A stretch of 64,000 nt of DNA from Brevibacterium aurantiacum (GCF_007558825.1 NZ_VLTK01000008.1:62001-126000), one strand, 5' to 3'; counted from the first letter of the stretch, positions 18,386 through 28,090 are shown. A program made the numbers and translations. Notes: a model not told the origin generated them from the letters alone.

Positions 18386-20011
18386 TCATTTCGCATCGCC
18401 GTACAGCAGCTCTCCGCCGATGACGGTCGCCGTCGCGACGACCGACGAGATCGATGAGGACTCGACTGCGAGAATGTCTTCGCTCAGGGCCACGAAATCG
18501 GCAAGCTGACCGACCCGCAGTGTGCCGACCTCGTTCTCTCGATCAACCGCATAGGCCGAACCGTAGGTATATGCATGCAGGGCTTCTGTGATGGTCACCT
18601 GCTCCTCCGGTGCGAAGTCAGCGCCCGAGGATGTTCTGCGGTTGACGAGGTCGTGAATCGAGACGAAGGGGTTGGCATCGGAGACCGGAGAATCGGTGGA
18701 TCCCGGCACGACCATTCCAGCATCGAGGAGGGAACGCATGCGGTAGGTGCCCCGGGCGCGTTCCTCGCCGATGGCGGTGAGGATGCCGTCGCCGAATTCG
18801 GAGATGAATACGCCTTGTGGGACAGGAACGACGCCCAGTTCCGCTGCCCGTCCGACCTGCTCGTCCGTGGCGATGGCGAAGTGCTCGATGCGATGCCTGG
18901 CGCTCCTCGGTGAGTCGGCGAGCGCGGCGGCAATGCCGTCGAGCGCGTGGTCGATGGCCCGGTCCCCGATCGCGTGGGTAGCGACGGTCCACCCGGCGCG
19001 GTGGTGGGCAGGGATGATCGTGAGCAGCTCTTCTGGTTCGACTACCATGAGCCCCCGATTCGCGCTCTCTCCGCAATAGCACTCGTGGACCGCGGCCGAC
19101 CTGCCGATGAGGGAGCCGTCGGAGACGATCTTGACCGGCCCGAATCTCAGACGGTCCCCTCCGAAACCGGTGCGAATTCCCAAGTCAAGCGTGTGCTTCC
19201 CTTCAGAGTTGAGCTCCAGTTCATGTAAGACGTGGTGGAACGGCATGATCGTCATCCGGGGGCGCAGCGCATTCTGCGCGATCGCCGACTGGTAGACGTT
19301 GATGATCGGAGAATTGAGCCCCAGTGCTCCGCCGACGATGATTCCGGGTTCGGTGAGACTGGTCAGGCCGTACTTGAGTGACTGCTCGGACGCCAGGCGG
19401 AGAGCCTCCAGCGATTCATTCTCCGTGATCTTCGCCGCCTCGAGTTGGATCGGATCACCGGCGTTCTCCTGCAGCAGGCCCTCGGCACGGCCCCGGGCAT
19501 CACGGATGACTCGGCCACCGGGGATATCGGGATACCCCTCTCTGCCTCTCGCGCCCACGAGCTCAAAGGCTGCCGTGTTCGCGACGATCATATGGTGTGA
19601 GACGTGTTCGACGATTGCGGGACGCCCGCCGGTGACCTTGTCCAGACCTTCGGCAGTGGGATGCCCGCCGAGGCGGTTCTGGTCGTATCCGCTGCCCCTG
19701 ACCCATGCTCCGGTCGGCAGGGACTCGGCGCGTTTGGCCAAGGAGGCATAGAGTTCGTCGAGGTTCGTCACAGTTGGGTAGCGCAGATCGACGTTGGCGA
19801 GCTGTTCTCCCGTTCCCATCGTGTGGTGGTGGGCATCGTGCAGGCCAGGGATGACTCGCTTCTCGCCGAAGTCGAATTCCTCTTTCGCGCTCAGTCCGTC
19901 CATATCGTCGACGGCGACGATGCGGCCGTTGTGGACGGCGATTGAAGTGGCTTCGGGAGCATCGGGGTTCCCTGTCCAGAATCGTCCGTGCCAGATGCTG
20001 TCGATCTTCAT
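18386..20011 (-). CDS. YtcJ-like amidohydrolase family protein
   Basis: A 541-residue metal-dependent hydrolase. It begins with the amidohydrolase beta-sandwich (IAVHNGRIVAVDDMDGL), then the metal motif VIPGLHDAHHHTMG near residue 55, the lengthy insert typical of YtcJ proteins, THAIGDRAIDHALDG near 330, HRIEHF, and GSTDSPVSDANPF near 445. Such enzymes hydrolyse formamides, N-acyl or lactam bonds, but most substrates are unknown. It lies 66 bp downstream of an MHS transporter on the same strand and is convergent with the oxidoreductase pseudogene, 5 bp away. Confidence 0.9.
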   Translation of the reverse strand: MKIDSIWHGRFWTGNPDAPEATSIAVHNGRIVAVDDMDGLSAKEEFDFGEKRVIPGLHDAHHHTMGTGEQLANVDLRYPTVTNLDELYASLAKRAESLPTGAWVRGSGYDQNRLGGHPTAEGLDKVTGGRPAIVEHVSHHMIVANTAAFELVGARGREGYPDIPGGRVIRDARGRAEGLLQENAGDPIQLEAAKITENESLEALRLASEQSLKYGLTSLTEPGIIVGGALGLNSPIINVYQSAIAQNALRPRMTIMPFHHVLHELELNSEGKHTLDLGIRTGFGGDRLRFGPVKIVSDGSLIGRSAAVHECYCGESANRGLMVVEPEELLTIIPAHHRAGWTVATHAIGDRAIDHALDGIAAALADSPRSARHRIEHFAIATDEQVGRAAELGVVPVPQGVFISEFGDGILTAIGEERARGTYRMRSLLDAGMVVPGSTDSPVSDANPFVSIHDLVNRRTSSGADFAPEEQVTITEALHAYTYGSAYAVDRENEVGTLRVGQLADFVALSEDILAVESSSISSVVATATVIGGELLYGDAK

Positions 20012-20077
20012 TGGGTTCCTTCTTTCACACGATGAACATTGTCAGAAATCAGTTGGGTACCGTCTGCTTCCAGCCTG

Positions 20078-21382
20078 TCAGATGCTTTCTGAGGCCAGTT
20101 GCCGGCGAGCTCTGGTTCTGTACAAACCGATCACCCCGATGATGGAGAGGACGACCTGGATGATGTAGAAGATCATGACCGACCATGGGCTGTTGCCTGT
20201 CGAGTTCAGGAGCCATTGAGCGATGATCGGTGTGGTTCCACCGAAGATCGTTGCGCAGAGCTGGTAGGCCAGGGAGACACCGGTGTAGCGCACTCTGGCG
20301 GGGAAAGCGTCGGCGAGCGCAGTGGCAAGCATTGCATAGTAGGCCGTCGACCCAATCGTGTTGATGGCGATCGTGATGGCCAGGAACAGTTCGTTTTTCG
20401 ACTGAATGGCTAGGAAGAACGGTGGTGTGATGACGAGGGTGAGCACAAGACCCCAGATGAGGATCGCTCTGATGCCGTACCGCTCGGAGAGTTTGGCGGC
20501 AACCGGCTGCCAGAAGAACTGGATCACCGCTGCGAGCAGGATGAGATTGAGGATGACTGTGCGGTCCATCCCCAAGATTCCGGTCGTCCACGAGAGCATG
20601 AAGGTGTTGTTGAAGTAGGCGGAGGCGATTCCGACGATGGAGGCCATGACTCCGAAGAAGATGAAGAGTCCGGCGACGTTGAATGCTTCGACGACCGGCA
20701 CCTTCGGAGTCTCGCCCTGGGCCTTGATCTCAGAGAACTCCTGAGACTCCTCGACGCGCGTGCGAATCAGAAGTGCGACGATGACGAGCACGGCGGAGAA
20801 GAGGAACGGGATCCTCCACCCCCAGGACAGGAACTGCTCATCAGGGAGGAGACCGACAAGCATGAAGGCCACGGTCGAGAGGATTGAGCCCGCCGGCGAT
20901 CCCTGCTGCACCCAGGCTCCGGCGAGCCCGCGCTTGTTCGACGCGGAGTTCTCCGTGGCCAACACGACGGCGCCTCCCCATTCGCCTCCGACGGCCAGAC
21001 CCTGAATTGCCCGGAGCACGACAAGGAGGACAGGTGCCGCCAAGCCGATCTGACCATAGGTGGGCAGGAGTCCTATGCACGTCGTGGCGATGCCCATCAT
21101 CAGCAAGGTGACGATCAGCGTGTTCTTCCGTCCGAACCTGTCACCGAAGTGGCTGAACACCAATCCGCCGATGGGCCGCGCGAGGAATCCGACCCAGAAG
21201 GTGGCGAAGGAGGCGAGCAGCCCGGACCCCAGGGCCAGGTCGGGGTAGAACACCGTGCTGAAGACGAGAGCGGCGGCCGTACCGAAGGAGAAGAAGTCGT
21301 ACCACTCGATGGCAGTGCCGACGAAGGCACCGAGGATCGACCGCTTCTGGCGTTGCTGGGCAGTCTGAACTGTCGCTGACAT
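20078..21382 (-). CDS. MFS transporter, metabolite:H+ symporter (MHS) family
   Basis: A 434-residue permease with GTAIEWYDFFSFGTAAAL near residue 20, GDRFGRKNTLIV in loop 2-3 and RAIQGLAVGGEWGGAV near 120, the MHS signatures. It probably brings in the substrate of the amidohydrolase encoded just downstream. The gene is divergent from a LysR-type regulator with 112 bp between the starts, the usual layout for LysR control of a transporter operon. Substrate unknown. Confidence 0.91.
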   Translation of the reverse strand: MSATVQTAQQRQKRSILGAFVGTAIEWYDFFSFGTAAALVFSTVFYPDLALGSGLLASFATFWVGFLARPIGGLVFSHFGDRFGRKNTLIVTLLMMGIATTCIGLLPTYGQIGLAAPVLLVVLRAIQGLAVGGEWGGAVVLATENSASNKRGLAGAWVQQGSPAGSILSTVAFMLVGLLPDEQFLSWGWRIPFLFSAVLVIVALLIRTRVEESQEFSEIKAQGETPKVPVVEAFNVAGLFIFFGVMASIVGIASAYFNNTFMLSWTTGILGMDRTVILNLILLAAVIQFFWQPVAAKLSERYGIRAILIWGLVLTLVITPPFFLAIQSKNELFLAITIAINTIGSTAYYAMLATALADAFPARVRYTGVSLAYQLCATIFGGTTPIIAQWLLNSTGNSPWSVMIFYIIQVVLSIIGVIGLYRTRARRQLASESI

Positions 21383-21494
21383 GGTTGCTCCATTGGTGAA
21401 GGTCTGCGCTGACGCACGATTGCCTGCCCAACTCTAGGGTTCGATTTCCATACGCTCCAATACTTATTACTGAAGATTGTGATAGCTTCCACGC

Positions 21495-22394
21495 ATGGAT
21501 ATTGCAGCGTGCGAAAGTTTCCTTGCAGTCTTCGACACTGGCACGGCCACCGCGGCAGCGACGCAGCGATTCGTGTCTCAACCGGCGCTCTCGCGGCAGA
21601 TTCACGCGTTGGAGAAGCATTGCAGAACGACTCTGTTCACCCGGTCGAAATCGGGAATGCGACCCACACATGCGGCACGGCAGCTTGAACCAGTCTTCCG
21701 CCGCCTCGTCGACGAGGTTCGGACCGCGGAATCAGCCGTATCGACCTTCAACGAGGTCCGAGTTCCCCTGACGGTGGCATGCCCGACGATGGTGGCCGAG
21801 GGAGTTCTGCTGCCGTTCGTCGCAGAGACGAAGACCGCAGTGGCCAATATCGTCGAACGGCCCACGATCTCTATCTTCGAGTCCCTTTCGCGTCGCACGG
21901 CCGACCTCGCGCTGGCACCAGCAATGCCCCCGCCGGAATTCGCCTCCCGAATGATCTACCGGATCCCCTTCACAGCACAGGTCTCCGACACATCGGAGCT
22001 CGCCGGCCGCAATTCGATCGACATCCGAGACCTTGCCGGGCTACCGGTCATCGTGCCTGACAAGTCCAATGGGACACGGACCGAGTTCGACCGCCATCTG
22101 ACACGTGCCCATGTCCTATTCAAACCGCTCCAGGAAGTCTCTCGTGCTCATATCGGTCAGGCAATGGTCAAGGCGGGGACGGGTGTCATCGTCACCGTCG
22201 ACCCGCCGAAATATGGTCTTATCTCACTGGCATTGACCGATGGAGATGTGCCCCTGTTCGCCGAGGAGTGGGCAGCGTGGCAACCAGATCACTTTGCGGA
22301 GGACTCGATCTCGGACTTCATCAACGACCTCCTCTCCTGGATGCAAGACAATCCGCTGTTCAGCGGTCTCGACTTCTCACCTTCGACATCGTAG
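21495..22394 (+). CDS. LysR-family transcriptional regulator
   Basis: A 299-residue protein with the LysR winged helix in the first 60 residues (CESFLAVFDTGTATAAATQR, SQPALSRQIHALEKHCRTTLF) and a periplasmic-binding-like effector domain after residue 90. It is transcribed away from the MHS transporter gene and probably controls the transporter-amidohydrolase pair from the shared 112-bp region; autoregulation is usual for the family. Inducer unknown. Confidence 0.92.
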   Translation: MDIAACESFLAVFDTGTATAAATQRFVSQPALSRQIHALEKHCRTTLFTRSKSGMRPTHAARQLEPVFRRLVDEVRTAESAVSTFNEVRVPLTVACPTMVAEGVLLPFVAETKTAVANIVERPTISIFESLSRRTADLALAPAMPPPEFASRMIYRIPFTAQVSDTSELAGRNSIDIRDLAGLPVIVPDKSNGTRTEFDRHLTRAHVLFKPLQEVSRAHIGQAMVKAGTGVIVTVDPPKYGLISLALTDGDVPLFAEEWAAWQPDHFAEDSISDFINDLLSWMQDNPLFSGLDFSPSTS

Positions 22395-22531
22395 GTCTGA
22401 AGCGTCCACGATTCCATCCTCCGGACGGATGCGACCACAGGCTCGGCAGGTGAAATCATCGGACTCAACCAGCCGTTGCAGGGCGCAAACGACGACACTC
22501 TTCGCCCACTGACGAGAAAAGGAGTCCGATG

Positions 22532-22551
22532 ACCCACCCATACCCACCCAT
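22532..22551 (+). repeat. 10-bp tandem duplication breaking the native aminotransferase start
   Basis: The sequence ACCCACCCAT occurs twice in a row, at 22532-22541 and 22542-22551, directly after an ATG (22529) that has AAAAGGAG 5 bases upstream. With one copy removed the ATG frame would read MTHPYRRISPVAANYP and run into the aminotransferase. With two copies the frame is lost. Confidence 0.9.
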
Positions 22552-22568
22552 ACCGCCGCATCTCGCCG

Positions 22569-23705
22569 GTGGCCGCGAACTACCCGGCCTCGGACATTCG
22601 CGAGATGTTCAATCTGGCTCTCGACTTCCCCGATGCCGTGAAACTCACCGTCGGCGAACCCGATTTCACCACCCCCGAGCACATCAAGGCCGCCGGGATC
22701 CGCGCCATCGAGAACAACAACACTCGCTATGTCGCCAATGCCGGCATTCCGGAACTGCGCAGCGCGATCGCCCGCAAGTACTCAGCCCGGTGGGATCGGG
22801 GCATCGGGCCGGGCAACGTCATGGTCTCCTTCGGGGCGATGGAGGCGCTGACCTTCGCCCTCGATGTCACCGTCTCCCCCGGTGAGGAGGTCATCATCCC
22901 CGATCCCAGCTTCCCGAATTACCTGGGACAGGTCCACCGCCTCGGCGGGGTCGCGGTCTCGGTTCCGGTACTGGAGGACAACGGTTTCAAGCTGCGCGCC
23001 GAGGATGTGCGGGCGGCCATCAGCGACAAGACCGCAGCAGTGATCATCAACAGTCCGTCGAACCCGCTGGGGTCGGTCATGGACCGCGCCGAGCTCGAGC
23101 AGATCGCTGAGCTCGCCGATGAACATGGCTTCAGTGTCATCTCCGATGAGGTCTACGACGAGATGGTCTTCGATGATGCGGTATTCACCTCCATCGCCGA
23201 GGTGGACCCGGGCTTCGATAAGTTCCTCGCGATCGGCAGCTTCTCGAAGACCTACGCGATGACGGGTTGGCGCTGCGGTTTCGTCATCGGGAGCGAGGAC
23301 CTCATCGCTCCGATGTCGCTGCTCCAGGAGGGGCTGACCTCCAGCCTTCCCGGGTTCGTCCAGGAGGCAGCGGTCGCCGCAATCGAAGGGCCGCAGACGG
23401 CCGTGGAGATGATGGTGGCCTCCTATGCCGAGCGGCGCGAGATCCTCATCGATCGCATCAACGCCATCGACGGGCTCAGCGTCATCCGCCCCGAAGCCAC
23501 GTTCTACGCCTTCGTCAACATCAAGGAGTGGGGCCTGAGCTCGTGGGAGCTGGCAATCGCACTCCTGGAGAACCACAATCTCGCGACGATTCCCGGATCG
23601 GCCTTCGGACCGGCCGGGGAGGGATACCTGCGGCTGACGTTCGCCGTATCGCCCGAGACGATCAACACGGCCTGCGACCGGCTCGAGGCCTTCGCCGCCC
23701 GGTGA
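22569..23705 (+). CDS. Pyridoxal-phosphate aminotransferase, class I/II (native start frameshifted)
   Basis: A class I fold aminotransferase of 378 residues in the open frame. Visible motifs: TVGEPDFTTPEHI, YVANAGIPELRSAIA, NSPSNPLGSV near 162, SDEVYDEMVF, and SFSKTYAMTGWRCGF near 228 whose Lys binds the cofactor. It moves an amino group between an amino acid and a 2-oxo acid in the cytosol. The only in-frame start is a GTG at 22569 without a ribosome site; the well-placed ATG at 22529 is put out of frame by a 10-bp duplication (see the repeat). The product may be absent or start about 9 residues short. The LysR gene just upstream on the same strand is separate. Confidence 0.88.
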   Translation: MAANYPASDIREMFNLALDFPDAVKLTVGEPDFTTPEHIKAAGIRAIENNNTRYVANAGIPELRSAIARKYSARWDRGIGPGNVMVSFGAMEALTFALDVTVSPGEEVIIPDPSFPNYLGQVHRLGGVAVSVPVLEDNGFKLRAEDVRAAISDKTAAVIINSPSNPLGSVMDRAELEQIAELADEHGFSVISDEVYDEMVFDDAVFTSIAEVDPGFDKFLAIGSFSKTYAMTGWRCGFVIGSEDLIAPMSLLQEGLTSSLPGFVQEAAVAAIEGPQTAVEMMVASYAERREILIDRINAIDGLSVIRPEATFYAFVNIKEWGLSSWELAIALLENHNLATIPGSAFGPAGEGYLRLTFAVSPETINTACDRLEAFAAR

Positions 23706-23815
23706 GGTCCTCGGGCCTTCGGTTCTCACTCTCGATGCCGTGACTGTTGCCGAGACCACCAGCTTCGGCAAGACGCTCAACTTCCACGACGGCGACACCC
23801 CGATCGCCGAAGCGC

Positions 23816-24463
23816 TCAGCTGATGAAATCGAACGCTTTGTTCCAGCTTCCGTAGAACTTCCGGACTGCCGCTGCCGAGGGCACATCGCTCTTGTGCTCT
23901 GCGGCGTATTCGCCGTAGGCCTTGTATGTGGCGCCGAGCTCGCGGGACTCGCAGTCGGCGACGAATTCTGCGATGGCCCTGTCGTAGGCGTCGGCGTCAA
24001 AGCGCAGTTGACCCTTGGCGCGTCCGATCTTGTTCGTGGCGAGTCCGGCGGCCTTAAGAGCGTGGTTCCACGATCCGAATCGCTGCACGGCGGTCTGGCT
24101 GGTCGGCGGCCAGGCGGTCGCACCCTTCACGGAACTCACGCCCAGCTGCGCGAGCACCGCCGAACGCTGTGCGTCGTACTTCGTCCCGGTCAGCGTGACT
24201 TCTTCATGTGAACTGCGCAGGGCCGCGATCGATCCGGCCACCTCGGCGAGGGTCGTCTTCACGAGCACTGCGTCATCGGTCTGATGGAACAGTGCGACTT
24301 CCACCCCGGCGAGGATCTCGCGATCGCGCAGGCTCAGCTGAGGCAGGGCCGACCGGTCTATCTCGATTTCATTGCCCTCGGCGGCAAGGTAGAGCAGAGC
24401 CCCCAGCAATGCCGACGATGAGGTATGGGATTTGTCCGTAACGACGTCATTCACAGCTCTCAT
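23816..24463 (-). CDS. Small protein with HNH-endonuclease-associated Trp repeats
   Basis: About 215 residues from the ATG at 24463 (an upstream ATG at 24553 would add 30 low-complexity residues). The C-terminal half has two copies of a short helical repeat with a conserved Trp: TAVQRFGSWNHALKAAGL and AAVRKFYGSWNKAFDF. This resembles the homing-endonuclease-associated repeat seen beside HNH nucleases, a DNA-binding element. No HNH nuclease motif is present. The N-terminal half (LSLRDREILAGVEVALFHQT) is not recognised. Role unknown; a DNA-binding function is inference. Confidence 0.7.
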   Translation of the reverse strand: MRAVNDVVTDKSHTSSSALLGALLYLAAEGNEIEIDRSALPQLSLRDREILAGVEVALFHQTDDAVLVKTTLAEVAGSIAALRSSHEEVTLTGTKYDAQRSAVLAQLGVSSVKGATAWPPTSQTAVQRFGSWNHALKAAGLATNKIGRAKGQLRFDADAYDRAIAEFVADCESRELGATYKAYGEYAAEHKSDVPSAAAVRKFYGSWNKAFDFIS

Positions 24464-24622
24464 CCTACGTGGCGAACCAGCACCATTCAGCCCCTCCGAA
24501 CGATCCCGTCCTGCGTCAGCCGGTCTGAGCGCGGGAAACGGAAGCGAACTCAACCATGGGGCGACCCTGGGTCACATCAGGCGTCCGAATCCGCGCGCGT
24601 TGACTCCGACGAGAGAAGATCG

Positions 24623-25552
24623 TCACCTTTCCAGCATGACGGCGGTGAGGATCCTGTCTCCCCCCACGAGAAAACGTCCCTCAAGGGCGTCAGGCAGTGA
24701 TCGGTGACTGCGTGCCGGATTGACGACACTCGCCGCGAAGGTGCCCGACACACTCATTCCGTCGGCAGCGTACTCTGCATATTCCGGAGTCAGTTCGGGA
24801 ACACAGCGTTCGGACTGTGCGAAGTCAATCTCGACATCAAGGAAGTCGAGAAATGAACCGCTCACGGGGAAGCGCGCTTTGTAGAAGCTCTCTTTTATGC
24901 TGAACATCAGTCGGCTAACAGGAAGTTCAGGCACGGTCTCGAACAGCTTCGCAGCGGAACGTCTCTCCGTTCGAGAGGTGATCATCTCCGGGAGCCCCCG
25001 TGGCAGTGGCTTGCCCAGCTCTGCATCGATACCCAGCAGAGCGTACTTGTCGGTCGTCGTCACGGCCGCGCCGCGGTAGACCTTGCCGCGATCCGTGCGA
25101 GCGGAGAAATGGGTCAGACTGCCGATGACACCGTCCGGCCAGAGTGGCTGCCCCTGTGCACCGCGCAGCAGCGCTTCCGGCGGTGCTCCTGCCGCCTCGA
25201 GCGCCGCGTGTGCGCAGCATCGTGTTGTCAGGAACTCCCGCCGCCGCTGTTCAACGGCCTGATGGAGCCCTGCCGATTCGACATCCGCAAATGGATTCTC
25301 GCTCTCTTCAGGCGCCACGTCTGCCTCGGTCTCGGCGATATGGATGGCAGTCGGAAGCAGCTGCCGCAGAGAACCGGGCCCTAGAGAGATGGCATACCTT
25401 TCAACGAAGCGGGAGTATCGGAGCAATGCGAATCGGCGTTCTGTGGAGCGCCGATCACCGATCACAGGTTCGGCGCTCCACTTCTGCCGTCGCGATGGAC
25501 TCTGGTTCAGCGCCTCATCACTTCTAACTTCCCACGGTTGCCCCCTGGGCAA
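24623..25552 (-). CDS. entD: 4'-phosphopantetheinyl transferase, EntD/Sfp-like
   Basis: Up to 309 residues; the true start is probably internal, since the first 50 residues overlap the upstream gene and look non-native. The catalytic motifs are LLGIDAELGKPLP near residue 170 (Mg-binding Asp) and FSIKESFYKARFP near 218 (WxxKEA-type). It transfers phosphopantetheine from CoA to carrier domains and here should activate the carrier domains of the EntB-like protein and the EntF-like synthetase. It is the last gene of the leftward siderophore operon and overlaps entB by 29 bp if the longest start is used. Confidence 0.88.
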   Translation of the reverse strand: MPRGQPWEVRSDEALNQSPSRRQKWSAEPVIGDRRSTERRFALLRYSRFVERYAISLGPGSLRQLLPTAIHIAETEADVAPEESENPFADVESAGLHQAVEQRRREFLTTRCCAHAALEAAGAPPEALLRGAQGQPLWPDGVIGSLTHFSARTDRGKVYRGAAVTTTDKYALLGIDAELGKPLPRGLPEMITSRTERRSAAKLFETVPELPVSRLMFSIKESFYKARFPVSGSFLDFLDVEIDFAQSERCVPELTPEYAEYAADGMSVSGTFAASVVNPARSHRSLPDALEGRFLVGGDRILTAVMLER

Positions 25553-26396
25553 GCCACGAGGAGATCGTATTGCCGGTGATCATATTCTCGAAGGGAAGGT
25601 TGACTCCTCGACGTTTGAGATTCATCGACAGCTGGATGAATCTCATCGAGTCCAGTCCGAGGTCGTTGAGGTCGCTGTCGAGACCGATCTCCTCAGGGCG
25701 CACATCAAGCAGAGCCGCTGCTTCGTTGACGACCATCGCCCCCGCCCATTGGCGGTTGAGATCCCTGGTAGAGGAGACGACGCCGCACCGTGCTGACACC
25801 CATTCCAAAGCTCTCGTGTGATCATCGGCCGTGAAGTCGGCCACAGCATCCGAGACGATGAACGCTTGGATATCGTTCATGAAGGCTTCGAGCGCTGTGG
25901 CCATGCACCCGATATAAGCGTAGATGCCGGTGATGACCAGTTTGTCCCTGCCGGTCGACCGCAGACGCTCAATCAGATCTGTGCGTTGGAACGCGCTATA
26001 ACGCCATTTCCGCATGACTTCCGACGTGTCGACCGGAGCAAGAGCATCGATGATGCCGATGTTCTCGGTGCGCGGCCCATAGCCCCAGAAGTCGGTGAGC
26101 AGGGCCCGCTCCTGAGGATCTTGATCCCCAGGCTGCGCGCTGTAGACCACCGGCACACCCAGGCTCCGGGCGCTGGCGATGAGTTCAGCGATATTCTTCT
26201 GCACAGTGCTGATCGGCTCAGCATCGGCCTCGTACTTGCTGACAAAGTGATCCTGCATATCGTGCACCAGAAGGACGGTGCGATCAGGCGGAATGGACCA
26301 ATCTTCCACCCGATTCGCGCCAAGCCACTTCGGCACGTCGTAGGCGATCCCTCCGGGAATCTCGCGGTTCGAATCATCAGTCAATGTGGTGTTCAT
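25524..26396 (-). CDS. entB: Isochorismatase with aryl carrier domain (EntB/DhbB-like)
   Basis: A 290-residue bifunctional protein. The N-terminal isochorismatase (VLLVHDMQDHFV near residue 42, VITGIYAYIGCMATALEAF near 155) converts isochorismate to 2,3-dihydro-2,3-dihydroxybenzoate and pyruvate. The C-terminal aryl carrier domain has LNDLGLDSMRFIQL near 250, whose Ser takes phosphopantetheine and then 2,3-dihydroxybenzoate. The start overlaps entE by 4 bp. Confidence 0.94.
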   Translation of the reverse strand: MNTTLTDDSNREIPGGIAYDVPKWLGANRVEDWSIPPDRTVLLVHDMQDHFVSKYEADAEPISTVQKNIAELIASARSLGVPVVYSAQPGDQDPQERALLTDFWGYGPRTENIGIIDALAPVDTSEVMRKWRYSAFQRTDLIERLRSTGRDKLVITGIYAYIGCMATALEAFMNDIQAFIVSDAVADFTADDHTRALEWVSARCGVVSSTRDLNRQWAGAMVVNEAAALLDVRPEEIGLDSDLNDLGLDSMRFIQLSMNLKRRGVNLPFENMITGNTISSWLAQGATVGS

Positions 26397-28090
26397 TTGG
26401 CAGTGCTCCTTTGTTCTCTGATCAGGGTCCGCAATTGGGCCCTGCTGATTTTCCCGACTCCGGTCACTGGAAAACTGTCGGTGAGATCCACCCGATCGGG
26501 TACCTTCATCGCATCGACACCGCGATTGCGCATGTACTCAGCGATCGACGCTCGCCTGAGTGCCGATTCATCGTGCTGCGGTTCGTTGTGTGCCACGATC
26601 ACGGCCACACTCCGCTCACCCAGGAATTCATCGGGTTCGGCGACGACCACGACATCGTCGACGCTCGGGTGGGCGAGCAGGATGTCTTCGACCTCCTCCG
26701 CGGAGATCTTCTCTCCCCCACGGTGGATCTGGTCTTTCGACCTGCCCTCGACGACAAGTGTTCCGTCAGCACGTATCCTGGCGATGTCACCCGTCCGATA
26801 GAACCCGTCATCAGTGAAGGAACGATGATTCGCATCAGGGGCGTTGAAGTATCCGCGGATCGTGTAGGGGCCGCGAGCCAGCAGATGGCCGCTGTCGCCT
26901 TCTGGCACCGGTTGGTCGTGGTGGTCAACGATTCTGATCTCATCCGCCGGACTCATCGGGCGTCCCTGGGTGTTGATGATGATGTCGATATCATCGTCGG
27001 GATCGGTGTAGCAGACGAGTCCTTCGGCCATACCGAAGACCTGCTGGACAGCTCCCGGGACCAGGTTGACGAGGCGTCTGGCCAATTCGGGGACAAGTTT
27101 CGCACCGCCGACCTGCAGCAGCCGCAATGAAGAGAACTTGGAAGCGGCCGCAGGATCCATATCCGCGAAATTGGCCCATACGTGTGCCATCGGTGGAACG
27201 AGCGGCACGATGCTGGCTCCACAACGCGCAATGAGGTCGAAGACCTGAGCTGGATGTTGGCTCTCGGTCAGGACGACAGTGCCGCCTGCCATCAGAGCTC
27301 CAAGGAAGCCTGGAGAGCTCATCGGGAAGTTGTGGACTGCCGGGAGAACCGCCAAGAATACGTCGTCTTGGACCAGGCCACAGACTTCGTTGCTCCGACG
27401 AACGGAATAGAGGTAGTCGTCGTGCGTCCGGGGGATGAGTTTCGGCGTCCCTGTCGTCCCGCCCGAAAGCTGCAGAAAGGCCACATCGTCCGGCCCGGCA
27501 ATCTGCTGTGTTGGACGAGACTGGAAAGATGAGCCCGATGGCACGGGGTCTGGAATTGTCGAAGCACTGCGGATCTCCTCAGACGTGATGACATCCTTGA
27601 GGGAATCGACCTCGGCGACGACGTCTGCAGCGAGCTGGGCTCCATCACCGTCTTCAGACGTGGCGTCCACGATCAGGGCGACGGCAAGTGCGCGATGTGA
27701 GATCGCCGCAAGTTCACGTCTGCGACTGCTGCCCAGACAGTACACGGGCACAACACCGATGCGCATGAGCGCCGTCGCGGCTGTGATCAGTTCGATGCGG
27801 TTCGGCAGTTGAAGGATGACCCGGTCCCGGTCGGCAAGTCCTCGACGAGAGAATGATGCTGCCAGTCGATCCACGCGCTGGAGGAGCTCGGCGTAAGTGA
27901 TCTGATCGTGGTCGTCGATGACGGCCAGTTTCTCAGGCGTGCGCGCTGCCGCCGCGTCTGCGATGCGATCGAGCCGCTCGCCAGTCCAGTATCCGTTGCG
28001 ACGATACGATTCGACCACGTCCGTTGGCCACTCGCACCCTTCAGCCATGAGGAGCCCTGCGCCCACTTCGTCCTGTGTCTGAACACTCAT
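26393..28090 (-). CDS. entE: 2,3-dihydroxybenzoate-AMP ligase (EntE/DhbE-like)
   Basis: A 565-residue stand-alone adenylation enzyme. The P-loop is LSGGTTGTPKLIPRTHDDY near residue 209; GMAEGLVCYTD near 350, YRTGDIARI near 430 and KDQIHRGGEKISAEEVED near 455 are the other core motifs. It activates 2,3-dihydroxybenzoate as the AMP ester and loads it on the EntB carrier domain. It is closest in pattern to EntE/DhbE rather than fatty acyl ligases, and its place between entB and entC supports this. Confidence 0.94.
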   Translation of the reverse strand: MSVQTQDEVGAGLLMAEGCEWPTDVVESYRRNGYWTGERLDRIADAAAARTPEKLAVIDDHDQITYAELLQRVDRLAASFSRRGLADRDRVILQLPNRIELITAATALMRIGVVPVYCLGSSRRRELAAISHRALAVALIVDATSEDGDGAQLAADVVAEVDSLKDVITSEEIRSASTIPDPVPSGSSFQSRPTQQIAGPDDVAFLQLSGGTTGTPKLIPRTHDDYLYSVRRSNEVCGLVQDDVFLAVLPAVHNFPMSSPGFLGALMAGGTVVLTESQHPAQVFDLIARCGASIVPLVPPMAHVWANFADMDPAAASKFSSLRLLQVGGAKLVPELARRLVNLVPGAVQQVFGMAEGLVCYTDPDDDIDIIINTQGRPMSPADEIRIVDHHDQPVPEGDSGHLLARGPYTIRGYFNAPDANHRSFTDDGFYRTGDIARIRADGTLVVEGRSKDQIHRGGEKISAEEVEDILLAHPSVDDVVVVAEPDEFLGERSVAVIVAHNEPQHDESALRRASIAEYMRNRGVDAMKVPDRVDLTDSFPVTGVGKISRAQLRTLIREQRSTAK

